Below the pieces are notes generated by a model, which was not told where the DNA came from, ran no database searches, and saw nothing but the letters and a program-made list of their open reading frames with translations. From assembly GCA_020058565.1 (NCBI GenBank), contig JAGVDT010000058.1, forward strand, positions 1-13,485: a stretch of DNA of 13,485 nucleotides, given 5' to 3'. Source of the DNA: Minisyncoccota bacterium. GTDB lineage: Bacteria; Patescibacteriota; Minisyncoccia; Phycocordibacterales; UBA2100. The first letter of the stretch is position 1; each line of letters opens with the position of its first letter. This document shows positions 5,149 through 12,456 of this stretch, piece by piece. A program made the translations under genes and the position numbers.

Positions 5149-6303
5149 ATGCCTGCCCTGGGAACGAGTGCGGTGAGCGCACTGTCTGCGCATAGGTTTT
5201 TGATGCGTGCAGCGCTTGCCGCTACAGCAAGCTTTGCGTGGATTTTTGTGTTGCAGTACTTTTACGCGCTGTACGGAACGCTTATCGAAGCATTTCTTCG
5301 AACGATTCTTCTGTACGTGCTCTCGCAAACGGTAAGCGTGCTTCTTACGCCGTACTCTGCGATGCAGTTGGTTCACGGCGTGCGCAGCAGAATCGTTGCG
5401 GGAGCATTCGTATGCTTCCTGGCGCTCGTAACTCTGGCTGCGACCCTGATGGGCCTTGGCGCGGGCATAGTCGGACTACTGGCTTTTGCCATTTTCTTCG
5501 GCGCATACCGCGCCATCTACTGGACTCCCTATGTGTTGGAAAAAGGGACAAGCCTCGAGCGCTCCGGAGTGACGCAAGAGCTTTTTATAGCGCTGATGCC
5601 GGCTATAGCCGGGCTAACGCTTGTCGACGGGCAATGGGGAGCGACGGCGCTGCTTTTCGCAGGAGCCACGATCATCTTTGCGTCACTGGGCCCTTTGGCC
5701 AGCGTTCCGGAAATGCACGAACGTTTCGTGTGGGGATACCGGCAAACCTTCTCCGAGTTGTTCGAGTCCAAATACAACGCGCTCGTCGAGCCTGCTTTTC
5801 TGCAGGGACTCCAGGGGACGGCTTTGTATCTGCTCTGGCCCATGGCCATATTCGTCATCGTGGGACTCTCGTACACTTCGCTTGGGCTTGTGCTGACCGC
5901 GACCCTTCTCATAGCGGCGCTTCTGCGCCCGTACGGCTCTAAATACCTTGAGCGCAAGGTATATCTGCATGCAATGTTAGCCGCCACAAGCTGGTTTCTT
6001 CGATTAATCGTAGCGACGCCTCTGGGCGTGGTGTTGGTCGACGGGTATTCTTCCGGAGCCAAACGCCCGGGGGAATATCTGACGCTGGAGCAGGCAGCCG
6101 ACAACGGCACCTATATCGACGAGTATACGGTACTGAAAGAAATTTCGATGATCCTGGGAAGGCTTTTCATGTGCGGCGTCGCCGGCGTCTCCATTGTTGC
6201 CTTTGGTCTGCCGGTAGGCTTAGCGGTAGCGTTTGCGCTTGCTGCGGCGGCAGCCGCCATTCAGATAATCCACGCACATCGCACCAGAGAGTCCCTAGCT
6301 TAA
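5149..6303 (+). CDS. Polytopic membrane protein, MFS-like transporter
   Basis: 384 aa with about 10-11 predicted TM segments, at roughly 22-42, 52-72, 83-103, 104-122, 143-160, 163-182, 222-242, 243-260, 274-298 and 335-375. A polar stretch, about 186-215, separates two halves, as in major facilitator proteins. RAIYWTPYVLEKG (121-133) resembles a segment I associate with MFS-like proteins of this phylum. The substrate cannot be predicted. A -10-like CATACT lies 6 nt before the ATG, predicting a leaderless mRNA. The stop overlaps the end of the convergent YqeY gene by 9 nt, so neither gene has its own spacer for a terminator. Confidence 0.75.
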   Translation: MPALGTSAVSALSAHRFLMRAALAATASFAWIFVLQYFYALYGTLIEAFLRTILLYVLSQTVSVLLTPYSAMQLVHGVRSRIVAGAFVCFLALVTLAATLMGLGAGIVGLLAFAIFFGAYRAIYWTPYVLEKGTSLERSGVTQELFIALMPAIAGLTLVDGQWGATALLFAGATIIFASLGPLASVPEMHERFVWGYRQTFSELFESKYNALVEPAFLQGLQGTALYLLWPMAIFVIVGLSYTSLGLVLTATLLIAALLRPYGSKYLERKVYLHAMLAATSWFLRLIVATPLGVVLVDGYSSGAKRPGEYLTLEQAADNGTYIDEYTVLKEISMILGRLFMCGVAGVSIVAFGLPVGLAVAFALAAAAAAIQIIHAHRTRESLA

Positions 6304-6747
6304 AAGTTTCTGCAGCACTTCGCGGACGTCAGCGCCGTCGGCTGTGCCGGCGAATTCTTTCATGATAGCGCCGGTAAGTCTGCCTATGCCGCTTGCATCA
6401 GAGATGCCGAGGTCTTTTATTTTGATCGCGGCGACTTTCTCGATGTCTTCTTTGGATGGACCTTTGGGGAGATACTCCTCGAGGATTTTAAGTTCGGCGG
6501 TTTCTTTGTCGACGAGATCCTGCCTGCCGCCTTGGGAGAATTGTTCGATAGAGTCCTTGCGCTGCTTTGCCAGGCGCTTGAGTACCCCCACAAGCATTAC
6601 GTCCGGGACAGAATCTGTCGGCTTCATGCTTTTTGAGACGAGCTCGTTGGTGCATGCTGCAATGGCGCCGCGCAGTGTTTGCGTGCGCACGGAATCCTTT
6701 GCCTTCATGGCGGCCTTCATGTCCTCACGTATCTCGTCGATCAACAT
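6295..6747 (-). CDS. GatB/YqeY domain protein
   Basis: 150 aa. The sequence starts MLIDEIREDMKAAMKAKDSV and continues with TLRGAIAACTNELVSK, LKRLAKQRKDSIEQFSQGGR, EELKILEEYLP-like and IGRLTGAIMKEFAG. These are the conserved stretches of the YqeY family, which is related to the tRNA-binding tail of GatB. YqeY proteins are free-standing, and their exact role is unclear; a link to tRNA amidation has been proposed from homology. I chose ATG 6747 because the family begins there and because a -10-like TACCAT lies 6 nt upstream on the minus strand. A longer frame from 6810 adds unconserved residues. The gene is divergent from rmuC across 151 bp and convergent with the MFS-like gene. Confidence 0.93.
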   Translation of the reverse strand: MLIDEIREDMKAAMKAKDSVRTQTLRGAIAACTNELVSKSMKPTDSVPDVMLVGVLKRLAKQRKDSIEQFSQGGRQDLVDKETAELKILEEYLPKGPSKEDIEKVAAIKIKDLGISDASGIGRLTGAIMKEFAGTADGADVREVLQKLLS

Positions 6748-6898
6748 ACCGTCATGGTAGCACAAAGTCGGCAGAAACGGAGACTCGGGACCTCGCCGAG
6801 GGGACGACACTGAAGCATTCCGATCCTCGCGTACTCTCCCTCGTCCGGCGTAGCTGTCGGTTAGACGCTCTCAATGTCGAAAATGATATACTCCTCGA
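6748..6898. promoter_or_regulatory. Divergent yqeY/rmuC promoter region
   Basis: Minus-strand -10-like TACCAT (6759-6754) stands 6 nt before the yqeY ATG. Plus-strand -10 TATACT (6887-6892) stands 6 nt before the rmuC ATG. No consensus -35 is evident for either. The 94 bp between the two -10s contain nothing else recognisable. Confidence 0.45.
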
Positions 6899-7942
6899 AT
6901 GGAATGGCTCATCGTCGCGCTCTTGCTCGCCAATTTCGCACTCATCGGGTATTTTGTATTTTTTCGCAAGCCGCCGCAACTGAAAGAAGATACGCAGAGT
7001 CTGATACTACTCCAAAGCGCTATGCAGGATTTATCGCGGGCGATGGACTCGCGCATGCACGAAAGCAACAAACAAATCCAGGAAACTATGCGCGGCCAGC
7101 ACGGCGAGAGCGCGAGGCTGATACGCGAAATAACGCAAGAAATCACTTCGGTCAAAGAAATTGGCCGTCAAACGCAGTCTTTCGCGGAGCAGCTGCAAAA
7201 TCTGCAGGACATCCTTAAGAATCCAAAACAGCGCGGCATCCTGGGCGAGTACTATTTGGAAACCGTGCTCAAAAACGTGATGTCTCCGCAGGACTATCGC
7301 ATTCAATACGAATTCAAAAACGGGGAAATAGTCGATGCGGTGGTGATAGTGGATAAAAAAATGGTGCCCGTAGATTCGAAATTCTCACTAGACAACTACA
7401 ACCGCTTTGTTAGCGCGCAACAGGGGACGCCGGAACGCGCAGCTTTTGAAAAAGTGTTTGTAAACGACCTCAAGCTGCGTATTCAGGAAACGTCCAAATA
7501 CATTCGTCCGGAGGAGGGGACTATGAACTTTGCGTTTATGTTTATACCAAGCGAGGGTATCTATTACGACCTTCTGACCAATCAAGTAGGTGGCGCAGAA
7601 GACGAAAACCTTATCCAGCGCGCCGCTTCTAAATACAAAGTAATCATTGTATCGCCGACTTCTTTTCTCGCATACTTACAGACGGTTCTCCAGGGGCTTA
7701 AGGCGCTGGAGATAGAAAAGCACGCGGCAGAAATACAAAAAAGAGTAGGCGAACTAGTCAAACATATCGATAAACACGAAGAGTACTATCAAAAAATGGG
7801 CGCTGCTCTTACGACGACGGTTTCGCATTTCAACAACGGGTACAAGGAGCTTGGAAAAATAGACAAAGATATCTTGCGCATAGCCGGCGGCAACGCCGGG
7901 GTGGAACCGGCTACGCTAGAAAAACCGAATCTGGATGTCTAA
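6899..7942 (+). CDS. rmuC: RmuC family DNA recombination protein
   Basis: 347 aa. An N-terminal TM anchor (about 3-22) is followed by a coiled coil (30-105) and the RmuC nuclease-like domain (about 108-320). Visible family motifs are RGILGEYYLE (112-121), DAVVIVDKKMVPVDSKF (146-162, with the acidic and lysine residues of a PD-(D/E)XK-type core) and FAFMFIPSEGIYYDLL (211-226). RmuC limits DNA rearrangements at inverted repeats and is thought to cleave unusual DNA structures, which is notable here because the window is rich in palindromes. The ATG is 6 nt after -10 TATACT, predicting a leaderless message. Confidence 0.95.
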   Translation: MEWLIVALLLANFALIGYFVFFRKPPQLKEDTQSLILLQSAMQDLSRAMDSRMHESNKQIQETMRGQHGESARLIREITQEITSVKEIGRQTQSFAEQLQNLQDILKNPKQRGILGEYYLETVLKNVMSPQDYRIQYEFKNGEIVDAVVIVDKKMVPVDSKFSLDNYNRFVSAQQGTPERAAFEKVFVNDLKLRIQETSKYIRPEEGTMNFAFMFIPSEGIYYDLLTNQVGGAEDENLIQRAASKYKVIIVSPTSFLAYLQTVLQGLKALEIEKHAAEIQKRVGELVKHIDKHEEYYQKMGAALTTTVSHFNNGYKELGKIDKDILRIAGGNAGVEPATLEKPNLDV

Positions 7943-7961
7943 ACACATGAGATACTAGTGC

Positions 7962-7988
7962 TATACTGCTGTCTCGCTACAGAGGGGG
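7962..7988 (+). promoter_or_regulatory. Promoter and ribosome binding site of micro-ORF 1
   Basis: -10 TATACT (7962-7967), with a weak -35 TAAACA (7940-7945) at a 16-nt spacing. A purine-rich AGAGGGGG (7981-7988) precedes the ATG at 7997 by 8 nt and is a clear Shine-Dalgarno-type site, unlike the leaderless starts of the larger genes. Confidence 0.55.
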
Positions 7989-7996
7989 TTACACAA

Positions 7997-8086
7997 ATGA
8001 GGGAACATTTCCGAAACGGTCTGGGGTTAGTTCTGCTAGCAATGATCGGCGGAGTAATTCTGGCCTCACTCATTTTGGGACCATAA
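7997..8086 (+). CDS. Small single-TM membrane protein (29 aa), micro-ORF 1
   Basis: ATG to TAA encodes 29 residues. The start is basic (MREHFRNG), followed by a continuous hydrophobic helix (LGLVLLAMIGGVILASLILG) and a final Pro. A positive N-terminus and a single TM suggest insertion with the N-terminus inside. It has its own -10, a strong Shine-Dalgarno site and an intrinsic terminator 16 nt after the stop, so it is a complete monocistronic gene. It resembles micro-ORF 2 (GG, then A-x-L and a terminal Pro, aligned without gaps over the last 23 residues). Function unknown: a small membrane-protein modulator or a type I toxin-like peptide are possibilities. Confidence 0.6.
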   Translation: MREHFRNGLGLVLLAMIGGVILASLILGP

Positions 8087-8102
8087 GTGCCCAAAGCGAA
8101 AA

Positions 8103-8132
8103 AGAGACTGCCCGAGGGCAGTCTCTAGTTTT
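8103..8132 (+). terminator. Intrinsic terminator of micro-ORF 1
   Basis: A perfect 10-bp stem, AGAGACTGCC with GGCAGTCTCT, with loop CGAG (8103-8126) and tail AGTTTT. Confidence 0.85.
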
Positions 8133-8139
8133 GTGCCTC

Positions 8140-8197
8140 TGGACAATCTGATAGATAATGGTATAATGAGGGTTAAGTGCAAGCGTTTTACGGAGGT
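8140..8197 (+). promoter_or_regulatory. Promoter and ribosome binding site of micro-ORF 2
   Basis: -35 TGGACA (8140-8145), a 16-nt spacer and a perfect -10 TATAAT (8162-8167). The leader (about 30 nt) carries GGAGGTG (8192-8198) 5 nt before the ATG at 8203, the strongest Shine-Dalgarno match in the window. Confidence 0.75.
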
Positions 8198-8202
8198 GCG
8201 GC

Positions 8203-8295
8203 ATGAATCGGGCTCTGAGTGACGCAATCGTGCGAGTTGTCTTCACCCTAGTAGTGGGAGGCATGCTCGCGGTCCTGGTACGAGTAACCCCGTAG
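8203..8295 (+). CDS. Small single-TM membrane protein (30 aa), micro-ORF 2
   Basis: ATG to TAG encodes 30 residues: a mixed-charge N-terminus (MNRALSDAIVR), a hydrophobic helix (VVFTLVVGGMLAVLVRV) and a terminal TP. It has a strong promoter (TGGACA/TATAAT), a GGAGGT ribosome site and an intrinsic terminator, which strongly argues for real expression. Its layout and its GG-x-[IL]-A-x-L-[IV]-x-x-P ending match micro-ORF 1, so the two are probably diverged duplicates. No known family is recognised. Confidence 0.65.
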   Translation: MNRALSDAIVRVVFTLVVGGMLAVLVRVTP

Positions 8296-8300
8296 CGCGT

Positions 8301-8332
8301 AAGGGCTGCCCTTTGGCGGCCCTTTGCTTTTT
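8301..8332 (+). terminator. Intrinsic terminator of micro-ORF 2
   Basis: A stem of 10 bp (AAGGGCTGCC with GGCGGCCCTT, one G-U pair) with loop CTTT (8301-8324), followed by TGCTTTTT. The tail doubles as the likely -35 zone of rplU. Confidence 0.85.
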
Positions 8333-8351
8333 CATAAATGTAGCGTATAAT
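8324..8351 (+). promoter_or_regulatory. rplU promoter
   Basis: -35 TTGCTT (8324-8329), a 16-nt spacer and a perfect -10 TATAAT (8346-8351). It is embedded in the terminator tail of micro-ORF 2. The ATG follows 11 nt after the -10, leaving a leader of only about 4-5 nt. Confidence 0.6.
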
Positions 8352-8362
8352 CCTCGAACTTT

Positions 8363-8677
8363 ATGGCCAAAATCGCAGTTATAGAAACAGGTGGCAAACA
8401 GTACCTCGTTACCGAGGGTACTGTGCTTACTGTTGAAAAACTCGACGCCGAAAAGGGATCCAAGGTAGCGTTCGAAAAAGTTCTGTTGGTAGACGACGGT
8501 GCCAAAACTCAAGTAGGAAGCCCGACCGTCAAGGGCGCGAAAGTTTCAGCAGAAGTCGTCGCTGACGGTCGTGACAAAAAAATCACGGTCATCCACTACC
8601 GCGCTAAGTCCCGCTATTTCAAAAAGCGCGGCCACCGCCAGCATTTTTCAAAAGTAAAAATTACTGCTCTCCCCTAA
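8363..8677 (+). CDS. rplU: 50S ribosomal protein L21
   Basis: 104 aa, the usual length for bL21. The N-terminus MAKIAVIETGGKQYLV is the family signature. The basic C-terminal segment YRAKSRYFKKRGHRQHFSKVKI matches the 23S rRNA-binding region ending in GHRQ. L27 (rpmA), the usual downstream partner, is absent: the next gene is convergent and overlaps the last 17 nt. Transcription is from its own promoter, and the leader is too short for a ribosome binding site. Confidence 0.97.
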   Translation: MAKIAVIETGGKQYLVTEGTVLTVEKLDAEKGSKVAFEKVLLVDDGAKTQVGSPTVKGAKVSAEVVADGRDKKITVIHYRAKSRYFKKRGHRQHFSKVKITALP

Positions 8678-10391
8678 GGAGATCGGTTTCATGTAGTCTC
8701 GACGCTATTTGCAGGAGTGCACTAAGGCGGCGCTCGATGGATTCGATTCTTTCGTTCAAAAGCTTCATCCGCATAGCGGCCACTTCGTCCCAGCCACCCG
8801 CGGCTCGAAGCTCGAGTAGCTGCTGAGTGACTTTCGTCCCCTCCCTAATATCCCTCGCGACGCTTGCTGCACGTTCCCGAATCAGCGGTGCGCTACGATC
8901 GAACTCATCAAGCGAAATTTGCGCCGCTTCTAGACGCTGTGTAAGCGAAGTTAGTAGCGGCTCGAGCGTGCTCTCGTCGGGAGTTACGGCCCGTGCTTCG
9001 TCGGGAAACGACGGATACTGCCATCGCTTCGGGAGCGTGACGGAGTTTGCAATCCGGTAGTTCACGGGAACCGTCGGCGTTCCCGCGTCTTTTACACGAA
9101 GGGTTATACGGCGGATAGGCGGTTTTCTGGCCGCGGCCATTGCAGACAATGAAGTGGGGAGCTTGTTTTTCATGTCCTCAATTTCGGCATTGACGAGATC
9201 ACGCAGCGTCTCGAAACGTTTTAGGTTTTCGGGTGTGCGCAGAGAACCCCTCAGGTAGTCGAAGCTAATCGTCAACTCATGCAGCCCTTCTTTGGTTTGC
9301 GGATCGCGAAAAGAGGCCTGAATGAGTTCCACATAGGGTACGTTTGAATGCATGTCTGGCGTGCAGAGAGCGTTTAGAATACGCTCAAAATCAGGATTCT
9401 GTAGCCGGGCACTCATTCTTAGCGGCGCTTCAGCGCGCAGCTCCTTTGTGTATAAGCGCGGTGCGGATATCTCCCAAATCAGCCTATCCAAGAGCCGCAC
9501 CCTTTTTTTTGCCGCATTAATATGCACCGCTGCGTTCTGCGGGTCGAGCCGCGCCGGGTACGCATAGAGCTCGGCTAAGACTGCATGTACGTCAACACTT
9601 GGGTTGCGTGCGGATCTCTGAAAAAGTGTCTTAAAAGAACTGCGTGTAATAGCAATACCAAAGAATAACTGCATTGCATGAGCAACATCCGAGGGGCTTT
9701 GTGAAGCTTCGTACACCGCAGCCGCCAGCTCCGGAGCTCCCGGAGTATCGCGCCACTTTGTCTTCATCTTTCTACGTGCGGCTTTTTCAGCGGCGATTTG
9801 CGGCCAAAGCTCATCTACGCGCCGTGCTCCTGCGTCGAGCTCTTCTTGGGTAAGCTGAAGTTCTTCCGCCAGGAGCGTTGCAGCCGCCTGTCTTCCTCCT
9901 GCGCGATATGTCATGGACGCCATGACTGATTCACCGATGTTTGCGCTGAAATGCTTGTTCAATATCCGCATAGCGTCTTCGGTGGTACGCTCGCTTGGAT
10001 CGGGATGGCGCAAGAGAGCAATCGTCATCGCGGCCCCAAGTCTATGAAACCGCAGAAGTTCGGGGTGTTTCGTGCGTACGTACTCGAACACTTTCTTGCG
10101 CGCAGCGTCCAACTCGCTTTCGTCCAGCTCCTGTGTTTCAAGGGCATCACGGTATGCGCGTCTGCCCCCGGCTTCTCGTATATGCGCCTCCACCATGGTG
10201 TTGATAACTCGTACATCTCCCGTTGAAAGAAGGGCCGCGATGTCGGAATTTTCACAGTATTGGCGCAGGCACTCCAATATAAGCGCACAGTTTCGAGGCT
10301 CCTTTTCGAGCTCTTGCATGACGCGCAGCGTAGGCCCTGAGCGGGTCTCCTCCGGCGCATGCAGCGGTTTGATGAAATGGGACTCTCGCAT
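8661..10391 (-). CDS. Large soluble helical protein of unknown function
   Basis: 576 aa with no signal peptide and no TM helix. It is mostly alpha-helical and charged, with a probable coiled coil at the C-terminus (about 475-565). There is an internal repeat: AGGRRAYRDAL...ELDESELDAARKKVFEYV (74-105) aligns with AGGRQAAATLL...LTQEELDAGARRVDELW (164-195), 90 residues apart. A weaker third copy may lie at about 215-300. It starts one base after the recR stop (TGA-T-ATG), so it is almost certainly co-transcribed and translationally coupled with recR. Its stop overlaps the convergent rplU end by 17 nt. No family is recognised. Context suggests a link to recombination or replication, but operon position alone is weak evidence. 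Confidence 0.8.
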   Translation of the reverse strand: MRESHFIKPLHAPEETRSGPTLRVMQELEKEPRNCALILECLRQYCENSDIAALLSTGDVRVINTMVEAHIREAGGRRAYRDALETQELDESELDAARKKVFEYVRTKHPELLRFHRLGAAMTIALLRHPDPSERTTEDAMRILNKHFSANIGESVMASMTYRAGGRQAAATLLAEELQLTQEELDAGARRVDELWPQIAAEKAARRKMKTKWRDTPGAPELAAAVYEASQSPSDVAHAMQLFFGIAITRSSFKTLFQRSARNPSVDVHAVLAELYAYPARLDPQNAAVHINAAKKRVRLLDRLIWEISAPRLYTKELRAEAPLRMSARLQNPDFERILNALCTPDMHSNVPYVELIQASFRDPQTKEGLHELTISFDYLRGSLRTPENLKRFETLRDLVNAEIEDMKNKLPTSLSAMAAARKPPIRRITLRVKDAGTPTVPVNYRIANSVTLPKRWQYPSFPDEARAVTPDESTLEPLLTSLTQRLEAAQISLDEFDRSAPLIRERAASVARDIREGTKVTQQLLELRAAGGWDEVAAMRMKLLNERIESIERRLSALLQIASRLHETDLLRGEQ

Positions 10392-10392
10392 A

Positions 10393-10977
10393 TCACTTAC
10401 GGTTATCGAGGGCGCTTCTCAGTGTTTCCGGGTCGGCATACTCCAGCTCGCTTCCGGTTGAGAGTCCGCGGCCGAGGGTAGTGATTCTCGGCCCGATGCC
10501 GGAGAGCTCGTCGCGCACTATCGATGTCGTGGCATCGCCTTCGGGGTTCGCGGGGAAGGCAATAACGATTTCTTGTAACCCCGGCTGCTTTGCGCGGGAC
10601 TTAAGTTCGCGCAGCCGCAGGCCTTTGGTCTTCTCGCTGGCGAGATGAATCAAGCCGCCGAGCACGAAGTACATGCCATGGTACGTGTGCGAACGCTCGA
10701 GCGCCAAAAGGTCGGCGTCGCTCGAGAGCACTGCAAGCAAGCTTTGATCGCGTCCCGCGTCAGAGCAAAAATTGCAGGTGGCGTTGTCGCTCGCGTGGTA
10801 GCGCATGCACTGAGGACACTGATGAATGGTCGAAGAAAGCGCACGCACGCCGTCAGCGAGCTCTCGGCGAAGGGTAGGGGATGAACGCAACAGATACTGC
10901 ACGAAGCGCTGTGCCTGGCGCGGACCGATGCCCGGGAAGCGTTCAAACAAAAGTGAGAGTCGCTCAATGGGATCCAT
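10393..10977 (-). CDS. recR: Recombination mediator RecR
   Basis: 194 aa. The helix-hairpin-helix FPGIGPRQAQRFVQYLL (about 14-30) is followed by a four-Cys zinc finger (CPQCMRYHASDNATCNFC) and a Toprim domain with the motif IAFPANPEGDATTS. The C-terminal block GRGLSTGSELEYADPETL is the standard RecR ending. RecR acts with RecO (and RecF) to load RecA on gapped DNA. I chose ATG 10977 (MDPIERLSLLFERF) because RecR proteins start there. A longer frame upstream would be made of the heptad-repeat element and is not coding. A -10 TATACT (10991-10986) lies 8 nt upstream and is the edge of that repeat element. It heads a two-gene operon with the 576-aa protein. Confidence 0.95.
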   Translation of the reverse strand: MDPIERLSLLFERFPGIGPRQAQRFVQYLLRSSPTLRRELADGVRALSSTIHQCPQCMRYHASDNATCNFCSDAGRDQSLLAVLSSDADLLALERSHTYHGMYFVLGGLIHLASEKTKGLRLRELKSRAKQPGLQEIVIAFPANPEGDATTSIVRDELSGIGPRITTLGRGLSTGSELEYADPETLRSALDNRK

Positions 10978-10986
10978 TGCGGAAAA

Positions 10987-11052
10987 GTATACCGTATACA
11001 GTATTGCGTATACCGCGGGCCCGCAGAATACCGAATACACGATACCGTATAC
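10987..11052. repeat. 66-bp heptad-repeat palindrome between dnaB and recR
   Basis: Four 7-bp units beginning GTAT start at 10987, 10994, 11001 and 11008. A perfect palindrome, GCGGGCCCGC, occupies 11015-11024. Four 7-bp units ending ATAC start at 11025, 11032, 11039 and 11046. The arms pair at about 20 of 28 positions. The element fills nearly the whole dnaB-recR gap and overlaps the recR -10. Confidence 0.85.
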
Positions 11053-11058
11053 ATGTTT

Positions 11059-12456
11059 TCAAAATGGTTCCGCTCCTCCCGTCTCCACCGTGGTCTCTTC
11101 AGCAAAATCACCGAAGCTGCTTTTGTCGATAGAACGAAATGTAGTCTTTTCTTCATCGAAAAGCAGGTCAACTTTGCCGATAGGGCCGTTGCGGTGTTTT
11201 TCGATAAGTATTTCGGTGACGCCGTTTTTGTCGTTGCCCGTGCGTTCGCCCATCATGTCTTCCCGATGAATAAACATCACCACGTCTGCATCCTGCTCGA
11301 TCGAGCCCGAATCGCGCAGGTCAGAGAGGCGCGGTTTGCCGCGTCGCTGTTCGACGGCGCGGCTCAACTGCGAAAGCGCCAACACAGGGACCTGCAATTC
11401 ACGAGCCATACCTTTAAGCGATCTCGAAATCTCAGTTACCTGCTGGACCATGGAAACATTGGCTCCGCTGTGCATCGGCGTGATCAGCTGCAGATAGTCC
11501 ACGATTATGAGTTTGAGATCTTTTTCGGCTTTAAGGCGTCGAGCGACTGAGCGCATGGAAAGCACGGTTGCGCCGGGTTTGTCGTCTATGTAGATAGGAG
11601 CCTCGGATAAATCTTCGATGCCTTTTTGCAGTCGGCCGTACTCGTCGTCCTTGCCAAGTTTGCCGGTACGAAGCTTCCAAGAATTCACGCCGGCCTGCGC
11701 GGCGAGCATACGGTCGACGAGCTGATCTGAAGACATTTCGAGAGAAAAAACGCCCACGGCATTTTTGTGGATGGTCGCGGTGAGTCGCGCGATGTCCAAA
11801 GCAAGAGCGGTCTTACCCATGCTCGGTCGTGCGGCAAGTATTACCAAGTCGCTTCTTTGAAAGCCCGCAAGCAAACTGTCGAGGGAGGGAAAACCGGTCG
11901 ACACGCCTCGCAGCGTGCCGGAATGCTTCTGAAGGCTCTCAAGGCGGTCCCAGGCATTGGCGAGCCCTTCTTTGATGGATGAAAAAGACCGCAGGCTCGG
12001 CGCTTGCGTAACCGCAAAGACAGCCGCCTGGGCTTCATCGAGTACCTCCTCGATGTGGCGATCCTCCGCGAAACCAAGTTCGCCGATTTTTGCAGCTGCG
12101 TCGATGAGGTTACGCAGAATGCATTTGCTCTGAACCATCTGCGCGTAGTGCCGCGCGGAGCCGGGGGAGGCGGCGCTCGCGACAAGCTCGTTGAGGAAAG
12201 CGGCGCCCCCGATTTCTTTCAGCTGCTGCCGTTCTTTAAGTTTCGCAGAAACGGTAACGACGTCTATGGGCTCGGAGCGCGCATGGAGCGAAAGCATCGC
12301 GTCATAAATAATTCGATGCACACCGCTGTACATAGAATCAACCGAAAGTATATCGGCAACCTCGTGAATAGCTCCCGGCGCGAGCATCAGTGCGCCCAAA
12401 ACAGCTCTCTCAATGTCCAAATCCTGCGGCGGAACCCTGCCCGTAACTTTTGCCAT
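11059..12456 (-). CDS. dnaB: Replicative DNA helicase DnaB
   Basis: 465 aa, the normal length. The N-terminal primase-interaction domain is at about 8-150. The RecA-like helicase domain follows a linker. Visible are Walker A ARPSMGKT (209-216), the following GVFSLEMSSDQLVDRM, Walker B LIIVDYLQL (316-324), ALSQLSRAVEQR (360-371), RDSGSIEQDADVVMFIHRE (381-399) and KHRNGP (420-425). It forms a ring hexamer that unwinds DNA 5' to 3' at replication forks. There is no intein. The start MAKVTGRVPPQDLDIERAVLG is the family start, and a -10-like TAGTAT lies 6 nt upstream on the minus strand, predicting a leaderless message. Confidence 0.97.
   Translation of the reverse strand: MAKVTGRVPPQDLDIERAVLGALMLAPGAIHEVADILSVDSMYSGVHRIIYDAMLSLHARSEPIDVVTVSAKLKERQQLKEIGGAAFLNELVASAASPGSARHYAQMVQSKCILRNLIDAAAKIGELGFAEDRHIEEVLDEAQAAVFAVTQAPSLRSFSSIKEGLANAWDRLESLQKHSGTLRGVSTGFPSLDSLLAGFQRSDLVILAARPSMGKTALALDIARLTATIHKNAVGVFSLEMSSDQLVDRMLAAQAGVNSWKLRTGKLGKDDEYGRLQKGIEDLSEAPIYIDDKPGATVLSMRSVARRLKAEKDLKLIIVDYLQLITPMHSGANVSMVQQVTEISRSLKGMARELQVPVLALSQLSRAVEQRRGKPRLSDLRDSGSIEQDADVVMFIHREDMMGERTGNDKNGVTEILIEKHRNGPIGKVDLLFDEEKTTFRSIDKSSFGDFAEETTVETGGAEPF

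Noticed and set aside
10978..11040. N-terminal extension of RecR starting near 11040
   Set aside because: The extension would be translated from the heptad-repeat element and matches no RecR. The family start is the ATG at 10977.
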